Source of the DNA: Spirodela intermedia
Lineage: Eukaryota > Streptophyta > Magnoliopsida > Alismatales > Araceae
Direction of reading: 5' to 3'
Assembly (NCBI GenBank): GCA_902729315.2
Contig: LR746272.1
Coordinates: 10,658,327-10,722,326, forward strand
DNA length: 64,000 nt
Shown here: one piece after another, positions 1 through 12,175 of the stretch
How positions within the stretch are numbered: position 1 is the stretch's first letter
Layout of the letters: each line of letters begins with the position of its first letter
The notes under the pieces: model-generated
What the model was told of the DNA's origin: nothing
The model's database searches: none
What the model saw: only the letters and a program-made list of their open reading frames with translations
Made by a program: the position numbers and the translations under genes

Positions 1-365
1 TTCTTCACAAATGTTCATTCTCATGACACTTGTGACAAATTTGATTTTTCAACTAATTTGTCCATGACTTAGACTAACTCTTCTTGTCTTTTGATAATCA
101 TTCTCCTTCTACTTTCTATGTTCTCTTACACTCTTCACATATAAATCTTCACCACGAGCCTCACTAACATCCTTCTATGATAACACTCCATTAATGAATC
201 AATAACATTTTCAAGAATGAGTACTGTACTACCATGAAACAAGGTCATAATAAGATGATCATATAAATCAAGAAGAGAGACAAGTAAAATAATAACTTTG
301 CTCTCATTAAAAAAATCTGATTTCATACAAAATAAGTCATTCAACAATTGAGATGACAATTATGT
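1..365 (-). mobile_element. Ty1/copia gag fragment (cut by window edge)
   Basis: Read on the minus strand, about 135-359 translates to a stretch resembling the gag (UBN2-type) domain of copia elements, with a core like KVIILLVSLLDLYDHL followed by a leucine-rich segment. Further on (about 1-50) is a degenerate zinc-knuckle-like stretch (CHENEH). The block is AT-rich, unlike the adjoining module. The element continues beyond the window; no LTR is visible here, and the inner boundary near 365 is approximate. It is a relic with no intact reading frame through the whole domain. Confidence 0.6.
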
Positions 366-439
366 CACTGCCCCTCACTCCGCACATCTCTCAAGTGAGT
401 CAAACAGGAGGAGGCTCCTCACACGTCTCCTGAACAGGT

Positions 440-950
440 CAATTGTGATGAACTGACACCACCAACAATGAGTCCTGAGGAAGGGTATGCCAAGCCAGCA
501 TGAGTGAGAACCAAGGGGAAGAGAGTAGGAGCAGGGTGGAATGGGCTGTCTACCTTTGAAGTGGTGTGAGCTGACTTACCTACTGTCAGGTGCTGCATCA
601 ATCAGATTAAATGGAGAATTCCATCTATTCTTTTAGTGACTTTTCAATAAACTAGTTTGTGAAAACTCTCTATAAATTGCAGCCGCCGCATACCCTTAAC
701 CGTGCCGTTGATTCCTGCTTTCATCCTCCTGATGGTGCCACCTAGTGATGTACCACACCCATCTACCCGTAGTTGCCCTCTGGCCAAGTGATGTGACACT
801 TCAACGTCTCCTTCCCCTCCACAGATTTGAATGCTTTCGTCGCGTACATCCCCACCGTGGCCGGGCAGGCGGCTAAGGCTGGCCATCTTCAAGACTCTTG
901 TCGCTCTTCATCGCTGGCTGGATAGTGTCTCGCTGGACTTCTCGTTGTGT
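440..950 (-). repeat. Inverted copy of the array's non-BURP module
   Basis: The minus strand matches the module found at about 14,770-15,320 and 20,840-21,360 on the plus strand. Shared landmarks, in order, are the phrase around 'gacactatccag', the ATGGCCAGCCT start, the 'gatgtacgcgac' segment, and the 'ggagaattcc...ttaatctgatt' block, then 'acagcccattccaccc'. It therefore belongs to the same duplicated family but is inverted relative to the array. Open frames exist (for example 644-892 on minus) but the copies differ by frameshifts, so coding is not supported. Confidence 0.65.
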
Positions 951-2310
951 AGGTTATAGAGACGGTGGCGGGACTTTGAGCAGCTCTCCTAATTGGCCTT
1001 ATCTCTCTAAGGGATCGTCAGTTGGCCCTTTGTATCTACGTCTTCTAGTTTCATACTCTCGTCACTGCTTTCTAATGAGATGATACATAGTTCATTCCTA
1101 CACAATAAATGACGTTGGTATAATTTTACGGCTGCGTGAAGCTTATTTCATCATTTTGCCATTGGTAACATACTGAGATAAGACGATAACGTTATTCTGA
1201 TTTTATTATTTGGAGAAAAATATGATTTTTTTTAATAAAACTTAAAATCGTGTCCGTATACGACATTATGCGTACTCAAAACTAAATATAGTGGACAATC
1301 AGTTAGAAAATAATAAGATGAATAGCATACAAAGCCCCGTTCGTTTTTGTGTGTAACCTCCCCTTGCTGGTTCTTTCTATAGATTAATGCGCAATAAGGT
1401 TTTGGAATCTTCGGTCAATCAAAAGGGATTCCAAATCACCGATGCTAGGTTCTTCTTTCTCTTACAAGGGCAATGAAAGCTGTCGTTCTCGTAAATCCTT
1501 GCCCAAACAGCAACCCCCCTCCCTCCGCACACACACACAAACGTCATTGGAATGATCCTTAATCACTACATCGCTGTCGTCGTTTCCGAAACGGCATTCC
1601 GATGGGACGAGTGTCGGCGTCACGAACATCATTAAATCCCGTGCGGCAGTGTTGTCTAACACTATTTGGTATATATAAACATTTTCCCAGAAAATTGCTA
1701 ACGCATTTTGGTAAAACCACGTATCTTCGAAATGATCTTTTACTCATCTAGGACTAAATTCTACTAACGGTTTTCACTTACACTTGCTCTTTGTTACTGT
1801 TTATTGGCATCAGCCGACTTGAGTACTAGGATCGATGGATCCAAATAACAAAGTTACTGACTTTAGATCCTTAATAACCATGTAGACATGATAGATGTAA
1901 ATAGTTATCGGTGCATAGACGTCAAATATAGTAATATTCGCTCGGAAAGTTTGAAGCGTTATCAATTGAAAGCGTCGAACGAAGTGGATCCCTTTCATGC
2001 AATGCTTTCCCCCGTTGGTAAAGTCTTCTAATCGCCTCCGACGGAGGAAGTTGCTGAAAGCCTGGTTTTCCATTTGGTAGTACTTTCCTGTCGTGGCGTC
2101 GTTTGTATGGGCGCCTGCTAAGTACATTATCTTCCCATGGCTCTCTTTCGACTGGAATAATGAAAAGAACTCAGCATCTATGACATTCCTCGGCAATGAA
2201 TGAAATTGCGTAGCTAAAGGGGAAATAGCTGTTAACGAAAGGACATTCGCCATGATAGGAACTTGCGGCCGCCACATCATTGCAACTTTCAGTGTTATCT
2301 GAGTATTGAC
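951..2310. other. Unassigned intergenic sequence
   Basis: No gene recognised. A minus-strand frame of 156 codons (1,810-2,280) lies just upstream of the dead BURP copy, but it resembles no family I know and has no duplicated counterpart, so it is not called. The remainder is of mixed composition. Confidence 0.4.
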
Positions 2311-2315
2311 TCCCC

Positions 2316-2322
2316 TATAAAT
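2316..2322 (+). promoter_or_regulatory. TATA box of dead BURP copy A
   Basis: TATAAAT preceded by CCCC lies 89 bases before the ATG at 2,411. The same CTATAAATTCA core precedes the intact BURP genes 1-3, so this is a retained promoter element of the broken copy. Confidence 0.6.
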
Positions 2323-2410
2323 TCAAACCCGGAGGAGGCAATTCTCTGGCCCAGGCCGCAGCCTTCACCTTGTAACACGAAGTTTTTCCTCCTGCTTTCC
2401 GATCTTCGCG

Positions 2411-2738
2411 ATGGTTCTCTCCGCATTCGCCCTTTTCTTCGTCGCAGTGCGTAAAGTCATCCCTCAAAATGTATACTATTTCACTGATTCCTCGTCCGGT
2501 CCTTAATATTTAAATCAAACTACCAATCGCGTGCAGATCGGGGTAGCAAGCGTATCGAGAGCTGGTTTAGATCCTCAGAACTACTGGGAAACCATCTTGC
2601 CTAACACTCCCATCCCCAGCGCGCTCCGCTAGCTACTGCTGGCAGGTTCCCTCTCTCTCCACCTCGCTCATTGCTAAAAGTGGTCTAGTCACAGAGTCCC
2701 TCGTCGTCTGACTGTTTTCCATTCCGCGTTCGCAGATG
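2411..2738 (+). pseudogene. RD22-like BURP pseudogene A, 5' part only
   Basis: Exon 1 (2,411-2,446) encodes a 12-residue start MVLSAFALFFVA and ends at a gtgcgt donor. Exon 2 (2,537-2,645) keeps the 109-nt length of the family and encodes IGVASVSRAGLDPQNYWET followed by the LPNTPIPSALR motif, where a CAG-to-TAG change creates a stop at 2,630-2,632. Intron 2 ends with the conserved acceptor at 2,735. Homology stops three to four bases into exon 3, where AT-rich transposon-bearing sequence begins. The gene is therefore both prematurely stopped and missing its BURP domain. The 3' BURP fragment at 9,490 may be a remnant of the same unit beyond the insertion. Confidence 0.8.
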
Positions 2739-2739
2739 G

Positions 2740-3700
2740 AGGTGAGGTAAGCTTTATTCTCAGTTTTGCACGATAAGGAAAAGGTTTTTTTATCGTATCT
2801 AGCATATTATCAAGAGATGGTGATTTGTCCCTTAGTAGATCATCTCTTGACGGATTATCTACTTTTCAATAATGGCTTATTCATCGTCAATCAAAAATAA
2901 TTTACTTAATAGATTTATAATCTTTTTGTCCATAATTATTCCGTGATTTGAGGTAACGATACTCTGTGGATTACATTGATAAGATTTTCTTTGATGATTG
3001 AGTGATTATGGTGGCTTAATCGTTGATCGGCACTCTATAAGAAAATTATAATTTAATTAAATAAAAATATGAGTTTTGACTCTAGTGAGATTTGAACCCT
3101 TGTTAGTCGACTGTCAGTATAAGAGAAAATGAAATAAGTACATGAATACTCTTATACGGTGATGTCATAAAGATATCTCTTTCTCACAAACTAAGGGTAT
3201 TATAGGTATTAAAAATTATTGAGAACCTTATGAAAAATTATAATAAAGTTTAATACCACATCAATTATTTTTTGAATTATGAGACAAAGATATAGTAATA
3301 CAAGATTTTGTAATCAATTACTCTTACTTTCAAGTGTGTACGACCACTTCTTGTCCCATGCTTGGTCGACCACCGGTGATGTGGAAGGGGAGTGATGCAC
3401 ACGTGTCCTCTATCAGTTCTTAGCTGATCAGGCCTATTGCTCATAGCTTTACATGATTGTGCTTCCAACCCATTTGTGGGCTCAATTAGTCGGCATGTTC
3501 CCTTTTTTCTATATTTTTATTTTATTTCTCTTTATTTATCTCAAAAATAAGATTATAAAAATTATATAAATTCACATAAAATCACATAATTAATCAAAAA
3601 TTCACATTAACTAACTAAAAATTACTTTTTATAATTTAACATAAATATAAGTCTATTTATCATGAGTTAAGAGTTATAGTATATTATTAATTAATTATTA
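2740..3700. other. AT-rich sequence between BURP pseudogene A and copia relic 1
   Basis: No reading frame of note. Composition switches sharply to AT-rich at 2,740. It probably belongs to the same insertion event(s) as copia relic 1, but no LTR matching the 8.84-9.33 kb LTR-like block was seen here. Confidence 0.35.
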
Positions 3701-5390
3701 ACTCATGATAATAAAAACTTATCAGTACCCTAGATATAAATAGCTACAATTATATTAGTGAAAATATTATTTTGAAAATTAAAAAGGGTGTTTTAGTTGT
3801 TATGAAATTATATAAAAATAAGATTCTCATATGATGATGTTACTATGTTGTGGCATGTTAGGCTCGGCCATATGAGTGAGAGAGAGATGTTAGAATTATA
3901 TAATAAAAAATTACTCAAGGGTGTGACATCTTGAAAAATTGATTTTTGCAAATCTTGTGTTCTTGACAAATAGTGCACTGTTAGATTTATCACTTCTTTC
4001 AAGAGAATTAAAATATTCTTAAATATGTGCATTTAGATGTTTGTGGTCCGTCTCTAATTACATCATTAGGAGGAGCTTAATATTTTGTTACTTTTATTAA
4101 TGACTTCTCAAGAAAAGTTTGGATTTATTTTCTCAAACAAAAATATGTAGTTTTTGATACTTTTAGACTTTGGAAGGCCAAAGTTGAAAAATTAACAAGT
4201 TAGAAAATTAAGATCTTATGCTGTGATAATGGTTGTGAGTACACCTCAAAAGAGTAAGAAAACTTGGATTCTAGAAAAGGCATAATTCATCATCTTATCA
4301 TTCCACAAATAGCTTCGTAGAATGTAGTAACTAAATGGATGAATAGAATGTTAATTGAGAAAGCTTGTTGTATGAGATTGTTTGAAGAACTCTCTAAGTA
4401 ATTTTAGGCTAAGGTTGTTAACTCAACCTATTATTTGGTAAATCAGTTGTCTTCTACAACAATTGGAATTGAGACACATCAAGTTATATCTTAAGACAAA
4501 GCAATGTATTTTCTAAGGATATAAAGAAGGTCTCAAATGATTTGGATCATAGAATCCCTAACTAAAAAAAGGTGAACTTAGTAGAGATGCCATATTTGAT
4601 GAAGCATTATCACTAAAAACTATTCAGCCTACTTCTTGTGAGAATGAGACTAGTAGCTCAACTAAGGTGGAGTTGATTGATAAAGAAAAAAGAGTCAACA
4701 AAAATTCAAAAAATTCTTTTCCCCCTATGAGTCTTCAGTGCACCCAACTCATAATGACATTTACTTTATTTTTACAAGTCATAAAAGAAGAGAAGTGAAG
4801 ATGACATCATGGTTTTCACATTCAGTTGTTTATGTATTTTATGTTGTTTCTTCTTATCTTACAACATTACAAGAATCAATTTAGAGTAAGGACATCAATA
4901 AATATATAATTGCTATGGAGGAAGAGATGACTTCCCTCCATAGAAATGATACTTGTGAATTAGTAACACTTTCCAAGGGCAAGAAAGTAAGTGACTGTAA
5001 GTGGGTGTCTAGGAAGAGGTTTTGTCAGAAACGTAATCATCTAAATACAAGGTTTAGTTGGTAGCCAAGGGATTTGACCAGAGGAAAGGTATAGATTTTA
5101 ATGAGAATTTCTCATTAGTGGTAAAACACTATTCAATTCGTGTTATGCTTGCCATAGTTATTATGTTTGTTTGAAATTGGAGCAACTTGATGTGAAAATA
5201 ATTTTTCTACATGAAAACTTAGATGAAGAGATTTATATGTTTTAGTTTGAACATTTTGTTTAGAAAGGCAAAAAAACTAATTTACAAGTTGAAAAAATCT
5301 CCTTATGGTTTGAAGCAAGTTCATTGTCTACGGTACAAAAATGTTTATGTTCACTTCCTCAATGATGGTTCTATGATTCTCCTTTTGTTA

Positions 5391-5539
5391 TATGTCAATG
5401 AAATGCTGGTTGCAACCAAATATAGGAATGAAATTATTAAATTGAAACATTCACTAAGTCTTGAACATATTGGGTTATATCTGGCTAAGTGAAGTACCAA
5501 GATGGTACCCTATGTCAACATATATATATATATATATAT

Positions 5540-5583
<44 letters not shown>

Positions 5584-6420
5584 ACACACATTTCAACTCA
5601 TTCTTAGTCTATATGCAACTTGACTTAAATATCTTTCTTTCGTTATGAGGTCACTTAAGTTTTTTATTCTCACTCACAATAATAATAGACATAGATTTTA
5701 TATTAATTCAACCTTCCTTGAGCTACATCTAGTACCATAGAATCCTCCTATTGGATTTCTACTATTGTTATATATGGAAATACAACTAACTTCATTAGAT
5801 TAGCTCTCCCAAACAATATTGTTTGATCTCCATAGATTCCTTATCACTCATGAGCAAAACTTGACTCACAACACTATGTGCTTAAGTTAAGATACAATTA
5901 TCCTTATATTATATGTTGATGACATGTTAGTTGCATCCAAATCTATGGATGAAATTATTAAATTGAAGCATCAACCTAGTCTGGAATTTGACATGAAAAA
6001 CCTATTGGGTTCTATGTGGCTAAGTGAAGTATAAAGATGGTATCCTACGTTTTCTTTTAGTTTTCTACCCATATATATATGTGTTGACACATGTTCCAAC
6101 ACATTGTCCAATCTAGTATGAAACTTAACTTAAAATCTCTTCTTTTTGTTATGAGGTCACTTCGGTTTTTTTTTTCTCACTCGAAATAGTAATAGAGATA
6201 GATTTTATATTAGTTCACCTTTACTTGGGGTATGTTTAGTAGCATGGGATCCACCTACCATATTTATACTATTATCAAATAAAAATATAACTAACTTCAT
6301 GGGATCAACTCTCCTAAATAATATTGTTCGATCTTCACAAATATCTTACCACTCACCAGCAGGCCTTGACTCAAAGCACAATGTGCTTAAGTCAAGATAC
6401 AATTCTCCTCAAAGAACAAC
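5391..6420 (+). repeat. ~0.52-kb direct duplication inside copia relic 1
   Basis: Segment about 5,391-5,905 is repeated, diverged, at about 5,911-6,420. Both begin with the RT YVDD-type stretch (YVNEMLVATK versus YVDDMLVASK), go on through 'gaaattattaaattgaa', a 'ggctaagtgaagta' junction, a TA-rich tract, 'gttgacacac/gttgacacat', and end in 'tgtgcttaagt'. The repeat thus spans both copia coding and inserted non-copia sequence, so duplication happened after the inner insertion. Confidence 0.7.
5521..5579. repeat. (TA)n microsatellite
   Basis: Near-perfect TA dinucleotide run with one G at 5,541, inside the first copy of the duplication in copia relic 1. Confidence 0.95.
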
Positions 6421-8010
6421 ACCCCCCACAGGGCCTTACCCTCTCTTCACTCACCACCTAGGTTACCTTAAGGCCTGATGGAGAGAGATGACCTTTAGTT
6501 TAATTTTTTAGTTTGTAAGTTGCCGTAGAAGAGTGTGTATGATGAAACTTTGATTCTTCCCTTTGAGACACACAATCATTTTACTGTAGAGAGTTAATAA
6601 GATTTTCTTCTTGAGTTTGTGTGAGTGATATAACTGAATATTTCTTCGTTTAGTGTTAACTTTTTTAATTTTCAACTTGTTCTTTTTATACTTCAATAGA
6701 TTCATTTCTTTTTGGTGTTTGAAAAATTGGTTATATTAATTTGAATAGCTTTTCATTCCTCTACTAACATTTTGGTGACCATCTATTTTTTACTTCCAAG
6801 CTTTTTTTTTTTGGTGATAGTTGTCCACAATATCTTGTTTGGAGATTCACAATTGATTGATAAACACTTCTTCTCTTAAGGTCTTACCCAAAAGAGATGC
6901 TTTGGCTTGTCTTTAGCCCATGTCTTTTATTGATGAATTATTATTTAAAATTTATACTTTTAACCTTCAGTTATACTTCTACTCAAATCTTTCAACTAGT
7001 ATGTCATCTTTGCTATTGTATTTGAAAATTCTTAAGTGATCAACATAAATCTTTATCTTCAGGGTTGAGATAAGATAATGCCATTAAGCTCGTCGTTTAG
7101 TTCACGAATTTTGATGACGTGTTATCATCTAGAGTGTGCGAGGCTGACCTTGAGTTTTTATTTCCTTCAAAATATACAAGTCTCTCACATATGATCTTTG
7201 AAGCTTTTATCTAGAAATTCATACTACTTCAATGGATGATCTTGTTCTTTATATTAGGGTGAAATTTGATTATTTATATTTTGTCATTTTCTCCACATAA
7301 GACTCTAACATGTGATTGTACAGGTTACGTGGAAATGACTTCTTCATCTCTTTCTTTGCTTCATGTGGAAGTTCTAACTCAGATATCATCTGGGTCATGG
7401 GTTTGCATCTTTTTTCAGTCACTGATCATATATTTTTACTATAATTATATAACTAAATTTTCAAGTTATTGTTAGAGTGTTATTGATTTCAAAATTTTCC
7501 CATAGATTTAAATATTTTGGACATAGTTTTTCTGCTTCTGTGAAGCTTGTTTTCTAAGTTTAAATCTAATCTTATATATGTCATTATGTGTTTTTAATTT
7601 TTAGTCATTTTCTGCCTTCATACTTATGTCTTCATATTACTCAAGTACATCATTTGAATCCCACTAATGACTTTGATTTTCCATAATATATGAGAAACTT
7701 TTGTCACATGTGTTGACATTTTGTTCTACACTTATCCTTCAAGATTCTTTTATTATATTATTCAAATATAGAGATATATCTCAAGGGCGTAACTCCTTGT
7801 ATTTATTGTTAGCCATAGGATCGCATCGAACATCATCAATATGTGTAATTTGAATATTTGTCAATAATACTTATCTTATGATGAAAATAATCATGATGTG
7901 TATATATGATTCCATGAATTATGCTATAACTAATTCAAGAATAATTTAAATATAAAATTTCCAATGTATGTGTCAAAACCTACTGTATGTGTCAAAATTG
8001 AGGGCACCTA
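6005..8010. mobile_element. Sequence nested inside copia relic 1 RT
   Basis: The copia RT reads ...FDMKNL up to about 6,004 and resumes KKILDMKIRRD at about 8,020, so about 2 kb interrupts a normally continuous domain. ACCTA occurs at both edges (6,000-6,004 and 8,015-8,019), compatible with a 5-bp target duplication. The insert is AT-rich, has no recognised coding domain and its class is unknown. Confidence 0.45.
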
Positions 8011-8839
8011 TAAGACCTAGATAATTTTAAAAAGATCCTAGACATGAAAATTCGAAGGGACATATGCACACAAAATTATGACTGACACAAAAAAAAATTA
8101 TATTGAAAAAGTTTTGACAAAATTCAACATGTCATAAGCTAAACCAATGAGTACACCTTTAGCTCAACACTTTAAATTATCTTTGCAGCAAAGCCCCAAA
8201 TTTGAGGATGAACATGAAAAAATAGTGAAGACACCAAATGCAAATGCAATTAGATGTCTAATATATGTAATGATTTGCACTAGACCGGATCCATCACAAG
8301 ATGTTAGCATCATTCGTAGATATATGATGTTATCTTAGAGACACATCATATTTTGATTTTTTATTTCAACAGAGCAAATATAAAGTTCTTATGCAAGAGA
8401 CTTCAGTAAGAGGAGATCTACTACAAGGTATATTTCCTCTCTAGGTGGAGGTGCCATTTGTTGGAAAGTAATGCTCCAAGATATTTCTGCACTTTCCCCT
8501 ACTGAAACTAAGTATATTGCTGCAGTGGAGGCAGCAAAGGAAGCCTTCTAGATGAAGGGTTTGGTGAAATAACTTGCCATCAATCAATTTGTCATATATC
8601 TACATTACAATAGTTAAAGTGCCATATGCCTTGCGAAGGATCCAGTGTATCATTCCATGAGTAAACACATTGACAGAAATTACGCAGATTTATTGAAGAA
8701 TGAGTTATTCAACTTGTGAAGGTTTCTACACAATACAATGTTGCTGATATGAGGACCGAGCCCTTATCTACAGCCAAATCTAATCACTTCATGTAATTGG
8801 CTAATCTTTGCCTAAGATGAAGTGTGGAGACTTCTACAT

Positions 8840-9330
8840 GAATATACTTCTGTTAAACATTTTTTTAATTTTTTTTGCTGCAGCTAAGATTTTGGGTGAG
8901 TTAAAGGTAGAGAATGTTATTTTTGACTGCCTAAAATCGTGTAAAGGGCCATCAAACGGCCCAAATAACTGCAAAAAGGTAAAGTACCCTTTTCTCCCCT
9001 TTTTAGGGGAAGTAAGAGCTGTGGGAAAGTGTGTGTTAGGACATAGAGAATCATTTCGTAATCAAGGGTTTCTAAAGCTTCGTGGAGAAGGAAAACTACT
9101 TCAGGTGGAGTTCCAGGGCTCGAAAAAGAGAGGAAGAACCATGCCTTTCTACTCTTTCTTATTGCTGCTCCGCTAGTGCTAAGGTGCTTTGTCTTCAAGC
9201 TACTGGAAGGAGGTTCAAGAGAATCATCTCCGAACCATAGTACTTTTCATCACCTGTTTGTCTTCTGTTTAAGGTGATTTGAATAAGTTTTTTATCATTA
9301 TGTGCTGAAATATTGAGTGCTTGATTTCTT
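8840..9330 (+). repeat. LTR-like 3' end of copia relic 1
   Basis: Begins just after a purine-rich GTGTGGAGAC and is closely similar to 30,280-30,720. Shared blocks are 'agagaatgtta', 'gggcc...aacggcccaa', 'gggaagtaagagctgt', 'gcttcgtggagaagg', 'ggtggagtt', and 'catagtac...tcaccTgtttgtcttct'. Short open frames (8,808-9,176 plus, 8,917-9,198 minus) lie here but are not conserved between the copies. Confidence 0.65.
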
Positions 9331-9489
9331 TGAAGATTAGAAGGAATATGGAAGGCATCAGTCCGCTGCACTTATGAAATTAGATATACTTACAGCGTGA
9401 TATGATCTTCTGCATAACCAAAAATATATATTTCGCATCCCAGGTCTGTTTTCAGATTTCTTGGATCATTTAAACTCTTACTTATTTTC

Positions 9490-9857
9490 AGAACTCTACA
9501 TCAACCTCGACCTTGGTTCTCGTGACCCCCTGGCACCGTCCAATGGGGTCAAAGCAGACTTACGGCATAGTGTCTTCCGGTGTGCACGAGCTCACCGGTA
9601 GAAAGACCGAAGCTTCCCACACTCAGTCACGCACGTACGCCGTGTTCTACTGCAAGACCACGCGCACCACCAAGCCCAGCGTTTTTCTCTCGCAGAGGAG
9701 GACGGGTCGGAGGTGTAGCCGCTGTGGTGTGCCACTCAGACACATCATACTGGAACCCCGAGGACATCGCCTTCCAGATGCTTTAGGTGAGCTCCGGGAC
9801 GGTCCCCGTATGTTCTTCCAGCCACAGAACCACCCCGTCTGGTCCTCTCGCCACTAG
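9490..9857 (+). pseudogene. Truncated BURP 3' fragment (copy 1)
   Basis: Corresponds to the second half of exon 3 of the intact genes, from about the SLGSRDLVALS region to the stop. Readable pieces: LVTPWHRPMGSKQTYGIVSSG, then TYAVFYC, then (after a frameshift) VVCHSDTSYWNPEDIAFQ. Cys of the first CH motif is changed (SHTQ) and the second CH is CK. An in-frame TAG follows AFQML at about 9,784. No promoter or 5' exons are attached: upstream is copia relic 1. Non-functional. Confidence 0.8.
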
Positions 9858-9861
9858 ACCC

Positions 9862-11850
9862 CGCGTGTCAAAGGCGAAGTATCAATCCGGGTCGGCCTTC
9901 TCCAGTCATCCAAGGCGATTAAGAATGCAATTTGTGTTTTCGCTAACGACGAGTGTATTTCTATTTCTAATCAAGAGACCACTATGGTGGCTTTTTTGAA
10001 TTAAATCAGTCACCGAATCCTGGTGTAAAAGGGGACGCAGAATGTGTCCCCTTTTGCACGAGAGATGGAATAAAAGATTCGATAAATGGGATTCATGTAG
10101 ACAAGGGGATACCAGTTCCCCCATAAGAGAAGAGAGTGCAGGAAGACAGTCGATTTACGAGAGTGCAGAAGAACGGTAGACAAGTCGAAAGGGCAGAGTC
10201 AGCACTTCCAAGACTGCCTTTGACATCACACGGATACGAAGCTGTGGCACTCTACCATTCATTTTTCGACATAGCCGCAAATTAAATGCTACAATTAAGT
10301 CTTGTGAAAGATTTGATTTTTGACAGTCGACGCCAGGCTGCGTACAACCGTTGCAATGCCGTCTTTTGCAAACCTTATCTTCCCCTGGGGATTATTTTAA
10401 ATCAGGGTCTTAGTCAAGCGTTTAATCTCCGTTTGTAGAGAAGCTCGACGTCACTTCGGCTATCGCAGGGTGTGTCCCGGCAGTGCCGGCATCCGCTGCA
10501 TCGACCCCACTGTCAGTGAAACGGCTGTTAGTGACGAGGGGTTTAAACGGACGTGCAGCCTGAAAACACTGTCCATAAGACGTGGTTTTGTATACAGAAG
10601 GTGATCAGTTAAAACATCACCAGTACACGACGGTCTCCGATGATCTTTAACAAATAGTTGGTGAGAAAAAGCTAACGAGGCTTCTCTTTCTCAAGTTAGA
10701 AACGAAAGACCCATTGATTAAACCCGAGACTGTCGTCACAACATGTTAAGAAAGGTCATGCACGTAATGAAAATCCTATCCATTAAGCTCAATTCTTTTC
10801 CAGTTCTACGTACTCGTAATCTACGGGTCATCCACCAGTCAGTATGATACCTTTGAGTGGCCTTGAATCGTGACGGCCCACGAGAACTGCCGCGTGGTTT
10901 TATCGCTACCTTCCACTCAGATCCGGTCATACATGACTCTGCTTCATTTCCTCCCGCGAAAGGGCACAACAGGTCCACGAGCTGTCGCCCTCCCGCCTCA
11001 CCATCATGCAAGGAGAGACGGTGATGTGCCGCGTGGGTCTACAGGTATCAAATTAGGATGGAAAGGCTATGATCTTAAAATAAACGAGGATTTCGAGTCC
11101 CAATCACGGCCATTGTTTAATGCTCGCAAGCAAGTGGTACTTTATTCCGATTGATTCTTACTTGCTGGTCCACAGCGTCCGTGAATATTCCTGCAGGCGC
11201 TCATGGTGTCTAACAATGAAAAGGAGGTCGTGATACGGTCTACGTCTAAGTACATCTCACCACACGCGTCTCAACAGTAAGAAGAAATAAGAAGAAAAGT
11301 TTTATCACCGACAAAACAGAGGAGATTGTTACAAAGACTAAACTGAAGGCGTGTTCCTCCTGAACAGCATCTCTCCGCAACCTCTAACAAATCGTAGAGC
11401 AAGTCGATTGTATGCCGTTCGTACACGGGCCGACAGCATCCTGAAGACGAATACGACTAAGGCGCAGAGAGCAGTTGGGAGAATGCATATATCGTCCGGC
11501 CGCGGTCGGTGAGACTAAGACAACATGAACAATGAGGGGACCACGAGCACTTCCCCGGGGATTCTCCGGGGATTCCATCTAATCCACCAGAAAGGGACTC
11601 ACCTCCTCTGACTAAATACCCGCAGGGAGGATGCACTCCGCGACGGCGATACATCCACTGCACCTCCTTAGCGACCCGGCGGCAGCAATAAATGTCGGAA
11701 TATGAGATAGTCCAACAGTACTGGAGTCATCTGGATAATTGTGTATATGCTCTTACTGCATTGTATTTTTCTCCCCTGTTTTTTCTTCAGTATCCTATCC
11801 ACATCGCTAGAACCAGTATACATAGTTGTGTCCGATCTCGATTTTAATAA
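9862..11850. repeat. Array unit spacer upstream of BURP gene 1
   Basis: Collinear with 15,720-17,700 and, with copia relic 2 inserted, with 26,510-31,870. By eye the 10.7-11.1 kb part is roughly 90% identical to 16.5-16.9 kb. Open frames on both strands (for example 10,736-11,011 and 11,668-12,021 minus) are repeated in the next unit only because the DNA is duplicated; none resembles a known protein. Confidence 0.75.
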
Positions 11851-12073
11851 TAACCTTAATTTCGCCTTTCGCTTTCTCTCTCCTCTCCCGCGAGCCAACG
11901 GCTCTCTCGCCGCCGCCGCCGCCGTATCCTTCGGCGACCAGCCATCCTGGTGGGTTTGACAATCAATAATGCCGGGGAGGGCCGGAGGACAGTAGGCGTT
12001 GATGAATGAATTTTCGCCCAACCAGTGGCCGTCAAATCATTGTTCAGGCCAGCCAGTCGGCGAAAAGAGTCCC

Positions 12074-12080
12074 TATAAAT
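12074..12080 (+). promoter_or_regulatory. TATA box, BURP gene 1
   Basis: TATAAAT in the context CCCTATAAATTCATCCAG lies 102 bases before the ATG at 12,176. The element is kept in genes 1-3. Confidence 0.75.
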
Positions 12081-12175
12081 TCATCCAGTAATCCACACCC
12101 TAAGCCCAAGCAAGCTTCACTCCAGTGCTTCCTCCTCTCCGTGAGGTCTTCCTGCTGTGATCTCCGTCCCTCCCC

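Larger units (their letters stand above)
3700..9330 (+). mobile_element. Degenerate Ty1/copia element (relic 1)
   Basis: Order of recognisable pieces on the plus strand: gag-pre-integrase zinc region (about 3,850-4,000, HVRLGHMSERE-like), integrase core (about 4,020-4,300, DVCGPSLITSLGG then FINDFSRKVWIYFLKQK), reverse transcriptase start (about 4,900-5,500, LVAKGFDQRKGIDFNE then QLDVKIIFLHENLDEEIYM), YVDD-like box twice (5,391 and 5,911), RT end (about 8,020-8,200, KKILDMKIRRD then MSTPLAQHFKLS), RNase H (8,350-8,760), and a purine tract GTGTGGAGAC at about 8,820. The tail 8,840-9,330 matches the tail of relic 2 and is LTR-like. Many stops and frameshifts make it inactive. About 2 kb of foreign sequence interrupts the RT domain (see 6,005-8,010). 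Confidence 0.8.

Noticed and set aside
1810-2280. 156-codon minus frame upstream of BURP pseudogene A
   Set aside because: No recognised domain, no duplicated copy, codon content not clearly coding.
8808-9198. Overlapping frames of 93-122 codons on both strands
   Set aside because: They lie in the LTR-like end of copia relic 1 and are not kept open in the related copy at 30.3-30.7 kb.
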